DNA of 64,000 nt from Dryococelus australis (GCA_029891345.1 CM057005.1:65357760-65421759); one strand, 5' to 3'; numbered from the stretch's first letter, positions 23,718 through 36,171 are shown. Made by a program: numbers and translations. The notes: generated by a model from the letters alone, not told the origin.

Positions 23718-25440
23718 TCATGAATTATCAAAACGTTAAAAAAATTACAATGTTTTTTAGGATCTACAAAAATCACTATGAGTGCTGTCTACTTACTGTC
23801 AGGCTCCAAAGCTGTTGCAACTTCCCCCACAACTTGTCTGTTACACCAAGTTGTGTTGCCGCCAATTTTTGACTTGCCAAAGGCTTTCTGAAACTTCCAC
23901 ATCAACAGTCAACTGCCCCAAATCCATCACTCTGCTGTTCCTGGTACTCACGAGAAACAAAATAGTTTTGTTTATTCAACTGCCACTGCATGATGCTCTG
24001 CATTGCTCCTGTGTGCTTTGAGTCTTGCTAATACATTAGGCTAGTTTATTTTAGAAGCAGCAGCTGCTGCAATTTAATTTACTCTGCTGTGCACTGTTGC
24101 ATGTGTGTATGTACACTGAGCCTTATATTGTGGTACCTGAAAGGTATAGAGGGTAAGGAAATTCATTCTTCAGGTAGGGTTTCCTGCTGGATTTGGGAGA
24201 ACTCAGCAGTGTCAGAGCTGCCAACCTTTATGGTTTTGTCATAATTTGTACAGATTATTTCACTCTTTACTGATATACGGCTGTGATGCACATCTTTACA
24301 GTTTTTATCTTCAAGTAACAAGAAAAGCACATCATGATTTAGAATTGTGCAAAAAAATACCAAATTGTGTTGTTAGCAGTGAATATTGTTACAATTGGCA
24401 GCTTATTATCACACAGGGAGACTGATTAAATATATTTTTACCAGTTACATTATAGAAATGTTTCTTAAGGCTCTTGCCTACCGGGCCCTTGAATAACGTT
24501 GTAATGTGTTTGAAATACATGTTTTTTTACAAAACTCTTAAATGTGCATCCAACGTGCTGATCTACGAAAAGAACACATACATTTCAGGGGAAGGCTGTT
24601 TAGTACTTTGAATATTTTAGGTACCTTAGAAACACCATTTCAGAGTACTCCAAAATGGCTTTTAAAAAAACTGCTTTTTCAAAGCATTGTCTAACAAAAC
24701 TACTCAAGGCCCTGCCTTGAACCTTCATAATGACTTTAGCAGCAATAAAATGATAGGCTCACTGCTTTAAAGTACCGTTGGTACATGCAGCATGACGAGA
24801 ATACTGCATGCCAGTTCAGGGCCTTACGATTAATGGCGATTGTGCACATTATGCGTGTAATAGTACTGTGTCTCTTTGCCTCAGACACAGACAGTAGCTC
24901 CAGGTAGGCGACTTTTTCATTTTGAATCATACTGGCAGGTAGTTTGAGAAGTTGGCAGGTCGTGGAATGTCAAAGGTTGACCCACCCTTAAAATGTGTGT
25001 TTACTACTCTTTCTGTGTCCAGATGTACTGGGGACAGAAGCACTGTTGTATGTATATTTCACGCTGACAATCACAATCTCTGGGGAAAGAGCTAATAAGG
25101 GAGATTCATGCATGCTGGTCGGTATATCTTGTAGTTTTATGCACTCACGTGTGAGTACTGATACCTACTTGAGTTACCGCCATGGCTACCTCGGGCAGAT
25201 TGGTTTCAGCTGCTGCCAAATGCTTTCTTGTTTTCTACCCATAACCTAAACCTAACCTATAGTATGTCCCTGTAAACATAACCTAAAAGCTAGCTGTAGT
25301 ACATCTTCCTGTTCTTCAACACTTAATGATTCACACAGGTTTGTAAGTCTGTAGAAGTTCACTCTTTATAAATTGAGTCTCCGTGGTGGAATGATCCTCC
25401 GCCCTCTGCAGGTCTTAGTTATAACCCACTGTACTTGGAA
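23718..25440. other. No gene seen
   Basis: Short open frames only (for example 23782-24021 and 24995-25249), without motifs. No repeat borders recognised. Confidence 0.5.
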
Positions 25441-25443
25441 CAC

Positions 25444-26100
25444 CTACATCTGACCCTTCCTGTGGAAATCTCTAAAGCGTGAATCTCCTGGCGACTCAGG
25501 GAATGATACTGCCTTTTCTGCCCTAGGTGCCTTGGCAGTGGACTGCAGCTGCTGCTCTTTCGTTACCTCTCGTTGGTTATAGTGTGTTAATGGAGTGTAG
25601 CAGTACTGCTCGCCTGACTTTCCATGCAGCTTCTCATCCATTTCACTTTAAGGGGCAGGGATCAACTGTAGTCTATTCCGCCGTAATAATCCTTGCTGTG
25701 TCTTGACTATAAATGAACGTGGGTAGGAGACCTGTGCATGTACTTTCCCATATTGTTTCAAGTCAGGGATCCACACCCATTCACCCACAACCAGTTGCCA
25801 TAATTCCCTGCCACCATGTCTTTTTATCAATATTGGCTTTGTGGCGCTCCTTTTATTGCTGGTCCCTGATGCAAAATTTTCACCGTCTTGATGCTGTCCT
25901 GGTTGCTGTTGGGTTGCTCGTATCACTGGTAAGGTGGTTCTCAGCTTTGTTCCAAACAGTAGCTCTGACGGTGAGAACCCATTTTCTAAGGCTGTTGCTC
26001 TGTATGCCAGCAATCCTAGGTTTGGATCGTCCAACGTAGACAAGATTTTCTTGGCTATCTTGACCACATTTACTGCTTGTCAAAAAGGATCTGTGTGAAG
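25444..26100 (-). pseudogene. Ty3/gypsy-type polyprotein fragment: integrase C-terminus
   Basis: Minus-strand frame 26067-25648 reads VKIAKKILSTLDDPNLGLLA, then YRATALENGFSPSELLFGTK, then a basic linker and WVWIPDLKQYGKVHAQVSYP with LLRRNRLQLIPAP before the stop. The YR(A/T)TPLENG(F/Y)SP(S/A)ELL(F/M)G block followed by a VW(I/V)RD...APRSY-like fold and an RRNRxxL ending is typical of the integrase end of retroelement polyproteins in the Ty3/gypsy lineage. Nothing of protease, reverse transcriptase or RNase H remains upstream, and no LTR was recognised. After the stop a second frame (25641-25444) is probably the old C-terminal extension. It abuts the Helitron remnant at about 26110, so one element was cut by the other. 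Confidence 0.8.
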
Positions 26101-26129
26101 ATAGACACAAAATTCACCAATAAAATTAG

Positions 26130-27625
26130 GACTTTACTTTGCCCTTCAATGAGGACATGTATAATGAAGGTTTAATCAAAATAGAAAATAAACTGTTAGA
26201 ACTGAACGACAAAAGTATGAGTGATTTTGGTTTACCTTCGCCTAATTGGTCATATAATGTGACATTTGTTATGATGCAGGGACCTCTGCATGACATCAAT
26301 GAGTTGTCAGTTTACGTCAACGAAAACTTGCCAAAGTTATTCACAGATCAAAGTCAAACTTATGATGCTATAAATGATAGTGTAGCAAATAATAGGGGTA
26401 AAATATATATTTATTGGATGCCCCAGGGGGCACAGGGAAAATGTTCATTACAAATCTAATATTCGCAAAAGTGAAACAAGAATTGCTTAAGCTTGGAGAA
26501 GGAAAATTCCCTTTTTCAAGCCCAAATGGTGGTAGCGCCAAAATCAAACTTGGTACTGGATTGGGTTGCATAGTCCATAAATTAGAACATCTTCTAGAGA
26601 CAATATATCCCGATCTAGGAAATTTATTGCAAAGAGACTTTCATTGGTTCTGTTCAAGGGCAATAGTAGTAGCTTCCAGAAATGATAACAGTTAATGAAA
26701 TAAATACTATGATCTTACAAGTAGTGTTCCGAGCCAAGTTAAATATTACAAATCCATTGATACCGTCAGTGACATTGAGGACAGTGTGCACCACCCTCCA
26801 AAATTTTTTAATCATTAAATCCTTCTGGCCTGCTGCCACACAACCTCAAATTAATGATTGGTATCCCAATAATGCAACTACGCAACTTAAACCCACCTAA
26901 TATGTGTAATGGCACAAGACTATTGATAAAAGAGTTGTGGAACATCATCAAAGTAATAATATATACTGGATCTGCTGCCGGATAGCTAACGCGTATTCCA
27001 TGTATCCCTACGATCCCAACGGATCTGCCTATTCCTTTCAAATGGTTGCAGTTTCCGGTGAAGGTATCATTTGCTCTCACAATAAGCAAGTCCCTGGGAC
27101 AAACTTTCAAATTTGTGAGAATAGATTTGAGCAAGGGATGTTTTTCTCGTAGTGGGTTATCTGAGTCGGAACTCCAGAAAACCAATGTATTTTGCTGCCA
27201 GAAAATAATAAAGCAATAAACATAGTATACAGAGAAGCTCTAACAAGTTAACGTAAATTTAATAAAACGTATGGAAAAAAAAAAACTTTGGAATAAGAGG
27301 TTCATATTTCCTATTTACAAAAAAAAAAAAAAGAAAAAAAAAGTTAATTTGAGATGTATACTCCCCTGTACTGTTAATGTAAATTTAGTGAAACGTATAA
27401 AAAAATAATGAACTAAGTCACGGGTGGTTGCTATTTACAATAATAATTCAAACAAATTTTCTTACTTTAAGTTGTAATTACAGAGACAATTTTTTAATTA
27501 TGTACTTCTAAAATGTAAATTTGAAATTATGTAATAAAAAGAATATAATGATAAAACCTATCAATTGATTATTAATTATGTACATAGAATAATAAATAGA
27601 TGCCCAGCTAAGTGGGTACTGCTAG
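26130..27625 (+). pseudogene. Helitron remnant: Pif1-like helicase C-terminal domain and 3' terminus
   Basis: Helitron Rep/helicase proteins drive rolling-circle transposition. Here the helicase part is spread over three frames with stops. It has LPFNEDMYNEGLIKIENKLL at 26139, a NLPKLFTDQSQTYDAIND lead-in, the Walker A motif DAPGGTGK near 26416, CSRAIVVASRND near 26660, NLNPPNMCNGTRLLIKELW near 26885, PFKWLQFPVKVSFALTISK from about 27035 followed by SLGQTF, and NIVYREAL near 27222. This order matches the second half of Helitron helicases. The Rep nuclease domain is absent. At 27602-27625 CCCAGCTAAGTGGG forms a short stem-loop followed by TACTGCTAG; a hairpin before a CTRR end marks Helitron 3' termini, and the next base is T as expected for A/T insertion. 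The terminus lies about 200 bp before the ECHDC1 acceptor. Confidence 0.85.
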
Positions 27626-27841
27626 TTGTCCATGTTTAAATAAAACAAATTTTTTAAATATTACAGTAGTTAAATTTTTCTGTTTTCCCTTTTAACACTA
27701 TAACCCTCTATGTGTAATCTTTCAACAAATTTAAGTTGTTGTTAGTGTGCCACCAAGTGGTACAGCATGAATGCTCTAAACATTAGGTTACAACTTATGT
27801 TTTGAATATTTGTTCATTTGTTTTAGAGCAGCGAGACTAAA

Positions 27842-28061
27842 ATGTTATCAAGTCTGAAATACATATTTTCATGGAACCGAAATGTGAAGGAAACACTCCC
27901 GTTGGCAACATGCTATTACAGTCAGCCAGAAACTCCTCTGCCAGAGATTCGCAGTTTCTTGCTAAATTCTGATGGAGGAAGCCTAGATCTGGTCAAAGAT
28001 GACGCCACTGGTATTGCCACTTTGTGCTTGAACCATCCTGAGAAACGGAACGCCATCACCG
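27842..28061 (+). CDS. ECHDC1: Ethylmalonyl-CoA decarboxylase (ECHDC1-like), coding exon 1 of 3
   Basis: ECHDC1 is a crotonase-superfamily enzyme that decarboxylates ethylmalonyl-CoA (and some methylmalonyl-CoA) to butyryl-CoA (propionyl-CoA). It corrects a side product of acetyl-CoA carboxylase, and in vertebrates it acts in the cytosol. The three exons join to 304 residues, against about 307 in the human protein, with collinear conservation throughout. This exon encodes residues 1-73. A basic, serine-containing N-terminus (MLSSLKYIFSWNRNVKE) could look like a targeting peptide. It is followed by SLDLVKDDATGIATLCLNHP and EKRNAIT, the usual first crotonase strand and loop. An acceptor (TTTGTTTTAG, ending 27826) lies 15 bp before the ATG, so an untranslated 5' exon exists upstream. 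The donor G|GTGAGA after 28061 leaves phase 1. The Helitron end at 27625 lies in that upstream intron or promoter. Confidence 0.94.
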
Positions 28062-28319
28062 GTGAGAATTCTGGAAAGTGCATGTCACGGGATGGAGATA
28101 GTGTGGGGTAGTGATGCATTTTTTATTTATGGGAGGGTTTATGTGGCAGCATCAGATAGCCAGGCATGTGGGATACATAAATGGTTTACATTCTGTAGTC
28201 ATAAAGTGCTTATGAAAAGTCACTTGGTTAGCTGGGTTAGAGTAAAACTTTTACTCAGCTCACTTGATAACTGACCTGGTTGAAATTGACTTCTTTTCGG
28301 AAAGTCTGCCAAGTTAACT

Positions 28320-30170
28320 CTGACGCCGTCGGGTGAGACACGAGATGAACGATGACACAAATACTTACTGGTAATTTGGGCGCCAGCAGTGCTTCTCAGT
28401 CACCACACTATTGAGACTCAGGGTTCTCAGGGATGCTGTGGATACTGTGTGTCCGTCTCACCTGTGCGTACTTACAAACACGTGGGCAATACTAAACTTT
28501 TTACTAAACATAACTGGAAATAAACACTTAATAAAATATATGTGGCCAGCACACTGTCACTACTGAATAAAAGAGTTAAGTTCACTGTAGACTTGCTTTT
28601 AGTGTATTATGCATACACATCAACGTACCAATGAAATTATGATTATCTCAGTCATGACTAGCCAATTCTGCTTAGGTGCTCCCCAGCCCACAATTACTCT
28701 AGTGCATGCCTAGATGGATGATCTCACCGAGGTGCGTGAAAGCACACCCTTCACAAGGGAAGAGGGCCGACAGCCGCTTGGGTGGACTGACAGTTTTTCC
28801 CTGAAGACAAGACACTGAATTACAAATGAAACCCTTGATACATATTAACACGTGTGATTACTCAACATCACTAACGCAAACTCGTTGGGGCTCGCCCTCC
28901 AGTATGTGGTTAGTGTGGTGACAGCCTATACACAGAGCTAGCTAGGACAGGAATAATCACACCGTACACTAATTTCAAAATTACGTAAACCCTTAAATGA
29001 TACATGAAACAAGATGGGACACGAGTTGCATATTTACAAAAAACACACACATGTGAGAACAAGCTTAAATGGCGTGGATGCCGCTGGATGAAGTTCGTAG
29101 CGGACCATGTGGTGTAGGTAAAATTGCAATATTTCTGCATGCATTGAAAGAGCAAATTAAAGTCAGACAAAATATTATTCTTGCTGAGAAGATTATTCTC
29201 TTTATGATTGCAGTGGTTACAGGCGTGTAACATGCCTGATGGTGGTTAAATCAAACATTAATGTGACAGCGTGGTCAAATACAAAAAGCCTTAATTTACG
29301 TGAAAAATACATTGAACCCTGAATAAAATAGACATGGAACCCTGAAATAAACGATTGCACATACAATGTTATATAAATAAGCTCTCAAACACAATGACGG
29401 CATATACAAAGACTTGGCGTCGGTCGGCCATGTGGTTATAAGTGTTGTTGCCGTAAAATATTCAAACACGAAAATTACCCTCAAATACATACATAAAAAC
29501 AAAGCCCTTAAAATTGTATGTAGCAATAATGCAGAAGTTACAATGAAACGCCATAAACATAGGTGGATGGCGCCTGATTCAAGTTGCGCAGGTCGCATGA
29601 CCTCTCCGACATCTTTCTTCTCCTTCTCCTCGATTAAGTTAAAAATGCTACAAGGGCGCAAGAAATTAATAAAGCGGAAGCATAATGCTGGGGAAAATAT
29701 ATGGCAAAAATGTACGCAAGCAAAGGTTAATCGGTAAGCTAAATTGACCATGGAAACCTAAATCAGTGAACAAAAGTTGTAGTGCGTATGTGACAGTGTC
29801 TTACCTTGCCAGTTCTCCTCGACAGACTGTCCAGAGACAAGCGTCGCACGGACCTACCATGGCCGCTTATGGTGTTCACAAAAGTGGAAGCCGATAAATA
29901 TTAAATTATTGAAAATAAAATGGCAAGAATGAAATTAAGTATTGTTTTACATTTCTATAATTTTCTTATGAATTTCAATATTATTTAGTGTCTCTTTATG
30001 ACGGCGTTCATGCCGGAATATTAAGTGTTAATCTCTGTGTCACTGGCACTTTGAATTTTATAACCAAACAATTTAAAAATGAACACATTTTAAGACATAT
30101 TAAACCCTGCAAATACAATAGAACACATTTTACACTGAAACAACAGAGAAAATGAGCTTTAGCAGACGAC
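28320..30170 (-). repeat. ~1.8-kb dispersed non-coding element, copy A (antisense in ECHDC1 intron 1)
   Basis: The reverse complement of this interval aligns from end to end with 51130-52898. Matching blocks include GTTGTTTCAGTG (near 30150), AGTAGGTCCG (B) against GGTAGGTCCGTGCGACGC (A), GAAAGATGTCGGAGAGG, GCGCCATCC, ACCACATGGTCCGCTACG, GTCACCACACT, CACTAGAGTAATTG, GTGAGACGGACACACAG, and finally CTCGTGTCTCACCCGACGGC. There is no meaningful open frame. Near its end, at 28385-28370, is TGGCGCCCAAATTACC, resembling a tRNA-Lys primer binding site, followed by about 50 bp of leader. It may be a long LTR plus leader of a retroelement, or a non-autonomous element of another kind. No second LTR is visible. 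Confidence 0.8.
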
Positions 30171-33004
30171 ACAAGTGAAATGGCATGATAATATGTAAAC
30201 GTTTTAGCAAAACAAACAAAAAAGCCATACTAAAAGTTGCGTTGAGAGAAGCATGAAAGCAAATATATATATATATATTTTTTTTGTTAGAAAACCAATT
30301 GTGTGTGTATGTGGGGTGGTTCAAGTAGTTCTGACAAAATCCAATTTTATACTAACCTATCATGGAACGTGGGCTGGTTGCTAGCAAGGCGTGGAGTACA
30401 TCGGATTTGAGAGAAACCCTGGTCCATGGCTAGAAATTTAACGGAAAAGTTTGAAATAAGTTATTAATGTCCGTAGGATGCCAGCTTATCTATTCACGCG
30501 TGAGCACATGGACTGTAATTCTCAGGACGGTAGCAGGTCGACAGCCACGTGGTGGTCCCCTCACAAGCTTACGTTTAAGCAGACGTAAGTTCAGGTTAAC
30601 ACAGTCCATACACTTGAACACGTGGTTCCCTGGAGTGGGCCAGGGTCCGACGGTACTAACGTACAAATAAGCAACACAGAGACGAGTATCACAAATGGTT
30701 ATATTGGGCAGAGAAGCGACACACGATATAGCTACCCTAGCCGTTATTGGGCATGACATTTAGACTTTCCATAGGCCAAAAGCAGAAAATACTATTAAGC
30801 GTGTGGTACACTACGGTGTTAAAATCTCCGGAGCCACGAGTCTGATGGAGAGAAGACTACGAGCGCAGGAGGAGCAAACACAAGAAAAAGGTTCCAGAAT
30901 AATTAAAACTTACTTTTGCTGTTAAGTGACTACAAAACAAGTTGAAGGCTCCCGCGACATGACGCGCATGTTCTCTCGTTGGCCCATTGATCAAGGCTAA
31001 AGATGGTGGCTGAGACATCTGGCTACCTCGCCGAGATCTCCCACCAACATTGAGAGAGAAATTAGTTGTATTATACATCGGACAAAAGGTACATACAAAA
31101 CACAGGAAAAAGACACACTTAGTACTGCAGGAATTTGTGCACTAATTCCGATGAGCGATATTTGTTACTTTCAGTCTAGTGTTTCATATATGCTCTTTGT
31201 ATCAGAAAATAATAATTTAAAAAAACAAGCCGGAGATGGCCGGCAAAGCATGTAGAAATCATTAGATTAAATGATAAAGCATTAGACAATTACACAGGCA
31301 CTTGAAATTTGGTTATTAAATGATGAAAGTGAAAGATTTTAATTTTGGGAAAATAAAATATGCCCTTTTAAAACAAATCAAACACAGCACAAGCTCTATA
31401 AAATTGTGTTAGGAATTATGAATGTCTCAGGTTCGTGTTTAGTATCAAAACATAACTCGCATGGCTTTGCACTCTTAGGCTAATTACGCCTCACTTAAGG
31501 GGAGCAAAAGGGAGATAACATTTTCCCTTTCGAATTCTAGACTCTTCTTTCAGGGGCACACATTAGAATTTCACTATGCACACACTGAGCTGAATTTTCT
31601 CTTGGTAACACGGGCCTAACGGGTTGTGACCCGGTTCAAAGACCCGTTCCTGTACGAACGGTGACGTGACCCGTACATGGGACGCACGGCCATGCGTGCC
31701 TGGTGCGCAAGCAGAGCAGCAGTGGGCTGCCTCCCGAGTGGCACAGTGAGGGCAACGTCTCTTTGCAATTAGCTATTTTATTCTTAGGTGCACGCATCTT
31801 GATGTATAGATTCAAAATTGGACAATTTTCTACCTCTAGTAATAATATCTTAACAAAAAGTAAACTTTGTAATAACAAATATTATTCATTTCATGCTAAA
31901 CTATTTAAAACTTTGTTCTTGTATCAAGCACATTGAGTAACAGAAACATCCAGGCATGGTCACAGTGTCATATTTTTACACTATTGAGTATTTCAAAAAA
32001 ATTTATGTACCACAACCAGAGTTAGAAACAGAACCAGAAGCAGCAGTCAATATTTCACTACTGCAAATGCCATACCACATACAATTCGAAAACCTTTTTT
32101 TGCCTGTGAGATGTGCAGACATCTATTATCTTGAGAGTTAATGAATTGTTTTTTAGAATCATCACTTCTTTCTGCTCTGCTTCTCTGTGATAAGTTTCCA
32201 TTATGAAGATACCAAATGGTCAATCAGAAAGCCTGCATTACAGTTCACTCATTGTGTGAACTTTGGTATTGCAGGGTTGTTTATAGTTAGCATTGCATTC
32301 TCACCATGATGTATAAACTGTGCTGGAAACTTTGTACTCAAGTAAAAAATCTATTTAAAAAATCCAAACAATTGTTGAATGGTTAATTGTTTTTGTTTTT
32401 AAAGCCACGATAAAATTTTCCGTACAAGCTTGGGCAGAAGCTTCCACGAGACCTGTTACCTGAGTCTGCATGCAAGCTGTTATGGAGGGTTCTATGGAAT
32501 AATCTCTCCAACGATAGTTGCTTCCGCACGAGAGAAGATTTTATGATTTTACTTCTGCAACTGCGGTTGAGAATCTGTCTTCACTCACGACTTCAGCATT
32601 ATCTGTTACTGCAGAGATCCTAATATTTTCTTGTTACAACTGGAAATTTTGTGTTAAATAAACACAAATGTTTACCATAATTTTCACACACTGCTGTTTT
32701 AGAACTAGTAGAACTTTTTTTTTTTTTTTAACTAATTATTTATGTTTATAGGTCACTGTTTCTCAAAACAAAATGAACAATATTACTCCACCATTCTCTC
32801 TCTGATTGGCTGAAATTTCAACCTTGTAGTAAACTTTATGAGCAGTTATGAAAGAGTCTTTAAAAACTGCCAGCAGATGGTCAAATATTCCATTGGCACA
32901 TTGGCATAAGAATTCACAAAATTGTACCTCTCAGCATAATTAAAGTAGTTCAGTCCATTATGAAATTATCTTGTTACAGTATTGTTTTTATTTCTTTTCT
33001 TTAG
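30171..33004. other. Rest of ECHDC1 intron 1
   Basis: The intron spans 28062-33004 (4,943 bp). After copy A of the long repeat, it shows no coding exon. A GC-rich patch with short palindromes (ACGGGTTGTGACCCGGTT near 31619) and small motif-free open frames at 31703-31936 and 31956-32141 were noted. A short TA run lies near 30262-30280. Confidence 0.6.
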
Positions 33005-33238
33005 GAAAGATGATGGTAGACTTCTTGGAAGCAGTTGAAACTTTAGAAAGCTGGACAATGGGGAAAGGTGTGCTGTTGTATGGGAAAGAAGGAAATTTTT
33101 GCTCAGGAGGAGATCTGAACTTTGTGCATAACATTGCCAACCCTGATGATGGTTTTAAGATGGCTACATTCATGCACAATATCCTGCATCGCTTTTATAC
33201 GCTGCCTCTTGTTACAGTTGCACTTATTGAAGGTTCAG
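33005..33238 (+). CDS. ECHDC1: Ethylmalonyl-CoA decarboxylase (ECHDC1-like), coding exon 2 of 3
   Basis: The acceptor is TTTCTTTAG (ending 33004) and the donor TCAG|GTATGT after 33238. Both introns are in phase 1, so the exon is symmetric: 234 bp, 78 codons. It completes a split glycine and reads KMMVDFLEAVETLESW, then GKEGNFCSGGDLNFV, the crotonase loop whose backbone forms one half of the oxyanion hole, and ends in FYTLPLVTVALIEGSG just before the second glycine-rich loop. The aligned human segment has the same spacing with no gaps in this core. Reading through the donor meets a stop at 33256, as expected of an intron. Confidence 0.95.
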
Positions 33239-35710
33239 GTATGTACATGCCCATTTAGGCGTGCATTTCTCATATGAAATAGCGAAGTTGGCAACCTTAA
33301 AGTGGCATGGTGTTACAAAGATCAGTGGACTGGTGGACACGTAGTGCTGCCCTATTTTTTTAAATATGGTAACAAATGCGGCAAGCTATCCTTCTGTAGC
33401 AGACAACAATGATCCTTTAATATCCTGCTCTCGTATGTGATACCGATAGGTGGCAGGAGGAGGTCAGGGCATATGATGCACAGATGTTCCCAACCATCAT
33501 GGCTGGAAGTTGATAGTTCTGATCAGCACTGCATGACTTTGTGGTGTAACATGAGAACAATGTCTGACACTTCAAAGTTATTGTTTTCATAGCAAACAGT
33601 GTTTAACAACTTTTGTATTGAACAGTGGTTGTAACTCTGAAGAGCAGATGTGGTGAGCTATAAGATGGTAAGAGCTAGAATAAACAGAATGCAGAGGCGG
33701 AGATAATGAGTCTCTCCTAATAAAACAAAAAAGTTTTTTCCAATATGTGTCATCCTTTCCACGCATGAAAAATCAAGGTTGGATCTGGTAGGGATTAAGT
33801 CCAGAATTCTGCAATGGGAGGTAGTGGCTCCTTCCTTTCAAAGGTGTATCAGTGGTGGCAGTTTTTGCAGCGTTGATTATGTACAGTATATCCTTTCCAT
33901 TCATCTGTAAGTAAATTGAGTTGCTATTTGGGGTAACTTAGGGCTCAAACCAGGGATTAAAACTCATTAGGCTGCAGGTTATCCAAGATCCTTATTCTCG
34001 TCATGGCAATGTGTGGCTCCTATTTTCCTATGGGTCTAAATTATTCTTCTGTAGGAACTGTTTAGGCAATGGCATGTGGGGCTGATGCTACTAAGGCTCA
34101 TGGTTTCTTCACACTTTTTGAATCAAACCTTTAAAAAATCAACCCCCAATCCCAGATGCCTGGCCAGGCCAATGTTTGGTCATGGTATCTTAAGAGTATG
34201 TCGGCGGGAAGCAGGGTGGGTGACAACCTGCATATACCAGGCTTTCTGCCTGCTGTTTACAGATGCACTGGATGCCAGCAAATGTAACATCTTTCTTTGT
34301 TTCTCAAAGAAGTTAGAACAGCATGTGGCGGCACTATCGTGGCTCTCTGTTGCCTGTAATGCATTATGTTGGTTTCCTCTTAATGAAGTCTCTGAAAAAG
34401 TGATTGTAAGTGTTTTTACATTAACCCCACATGCCTCTGGACTCTTAAAAGCTGCAAACACAATAAGTAAAAATGCTTCATTAGTAGGCAAAGCGTTTTT
34501 CACTTGAACATATTTTTGTTTTTGGGTAAATTTTTTGGATCCTTGTTGTACTAGATTGAGCAACTGGATATTTCCATGCCGCAATGTTGCATTACGCCAT
34601 TGTAGTATAACATCCTCAGTGTGACCAGAGATTGTGGCTATGGAGTCAGTGTATGGTCAGAGACCACTGTAGGAGTAACCTGGTGGTGGCAGTTGATGCC
34701 CAGAGCCAGTACTGGAAGATGAGATGACCAATACTCGATACCAGTAAACACTGGCTTGGAGCAGTCAACAGGAGGGACACTGTACTAAGTCATTGTTTGG
34801 GGGATGAGCTAGTGGAATGCTTTCCCTAGATCAAAGCCTGTAAGAAGAGGAAGCTAGTGCAATTCTCTCTTTTTAGGAGTCAGCTGATGGAAAGCTAGGC
34901 CAGGGGCTGGTAGTGATAAATGATAAGACATAGCCTTCACACTCAGCAATTTCTAAAAGACTGGGGTACTTAGTTACTTCCTCCGGTAACATCATGCTAC
35001 GTTTGGTCTCTCATCCAGTCCTTTCTTCCATTATATCTTAAGAGCTATTGGAGAGGATTGACGTCCAATTGTTGGTTGGCATTTGCAGGTACAGCACAAC
35101 ATACACACTTCCCATATATGTCAAGCTTACCCACACACATCCCCTACCTGTTAGTAGTGTTCAGCAAATGAGATGTCTGGGCCTTTCACGATATGGGCAG
35201 CGGAGGAAAGGCTGCAGCCATAGATGTTGGAACTAACATCCCTATTGTATATTTGTGCCTCTAGAACTTAGCTAAATCTGAGTCGCTCCAGAAGACACCA
35301 CACTATTCTTGAGCTCTTTTTGCCTTACCACCACACTGTGCAGACCCAGGCCACTGGGAAAACATTTCTGGACATGCCACCCACTGTCACACCACTGCTT
35401 TATGTATCAACCAACAACCAAAGTACTTTGTTTTAATAAGCCATCCAGCCATATACCAGCCCATTATCTCAGAAGCATATCATATTTTTTAAACACTAAA
35501 CCATACACACCCACTTTTACCACCACTCGACCTCTCAAGGCACTCATAGCTTTCCAGCTGCACATCATGTACCTCTTGGAATCTCCTCAGTTTCAGCTTA
35601 AAAACAATGCACGAGAATACTAACTGGACACACTCTACATAGCAGTCTATATTATTCCACTGTAATAAGTTTTTAATAAAGTGTGGAATTTCTGTTGCCT
35701 GAAATTTTAG
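33239..35710. other. ECHDC1 intron 2
   Basis: 2,472 bp with GT (33239) and AG (35709-35710) ends. Open frames at 34076-34507 (plus) and 34180-34584 (minus) overlap each other and show no domain. No repeat was recognised with confidence. Confidence 0.7.
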
Positions 35711-36171
35711 GTGCTCTGGGTGGTGGATCAGAAATTGCGGTATCGTGCGATTACCGCTTGTTCACTCCAGACACTGCAGGAATCTGCTTTGCTCACGGAC
35801 GGATGGGGATCGTCCCAGCTTGGGGGGGAGGCATACGACTGGTGAAGTTAGTAGGCCGGCACCGAGCGCTAGACTTGATGCTGACTGCGAAGATCATCAA
35901 AGCTCCTGAAGCACTGGACATTGGATTGGCAGAAGGTGTTGTTGGGCAGCAGAATGCTGTGGAAGAAGCTTTGAATTGGCTGAAAAGTAGAACCTCGTTT
36001 GATGTTAAAGTGGTGCGGGCAGCCAAGAAGATTGTGAGCAATGCAAGCAGTGAAAATGTTGAGAAACTGCTGGAAGAGGAGCGAAGGATTTTTGCACCAT
36101 TGTGGGGTAGTTCTGCAAATAAGGAGGCTATTGCAAGGTTCTTAAAAAAAAGCATAGGCAACAAAGACTGA
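35711..36171 (+). CDS. ECHDC1: Ethylmalonyl-CoA decarboxylase (ECHDC1-like), coding exon 3 of 3 with stop
   Basis: The exon starts after TGAAATTTTAG, completes a split glycine and runs ALGGGSEIAVSCDYRLF, then GRMGIVPAWGGGIRLVKLVG, and ends RFLKKSIGNKD with the stop at 36169-36171. The GALGGGSE loop supplies the second oxyanion-hole glycine, and the MGIVPAWGG block is the conserved crotonase substrate-pocket segment. Helices after residue 200 match the human protein to within a few residues of its end, including EERRIFAPLWGSSANKEAIA. No stop or frameshift is present, so the gene looks functional. No duplicate of this gene is seen in the window. Confidence 0.95.

Noticed and set aside
34076-34507. 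143-codon open frame in ECHDC1 intron 2
   Set aside because: No domain, overlapped by a similar frame on the other strand, and located inside a well-defined intron.
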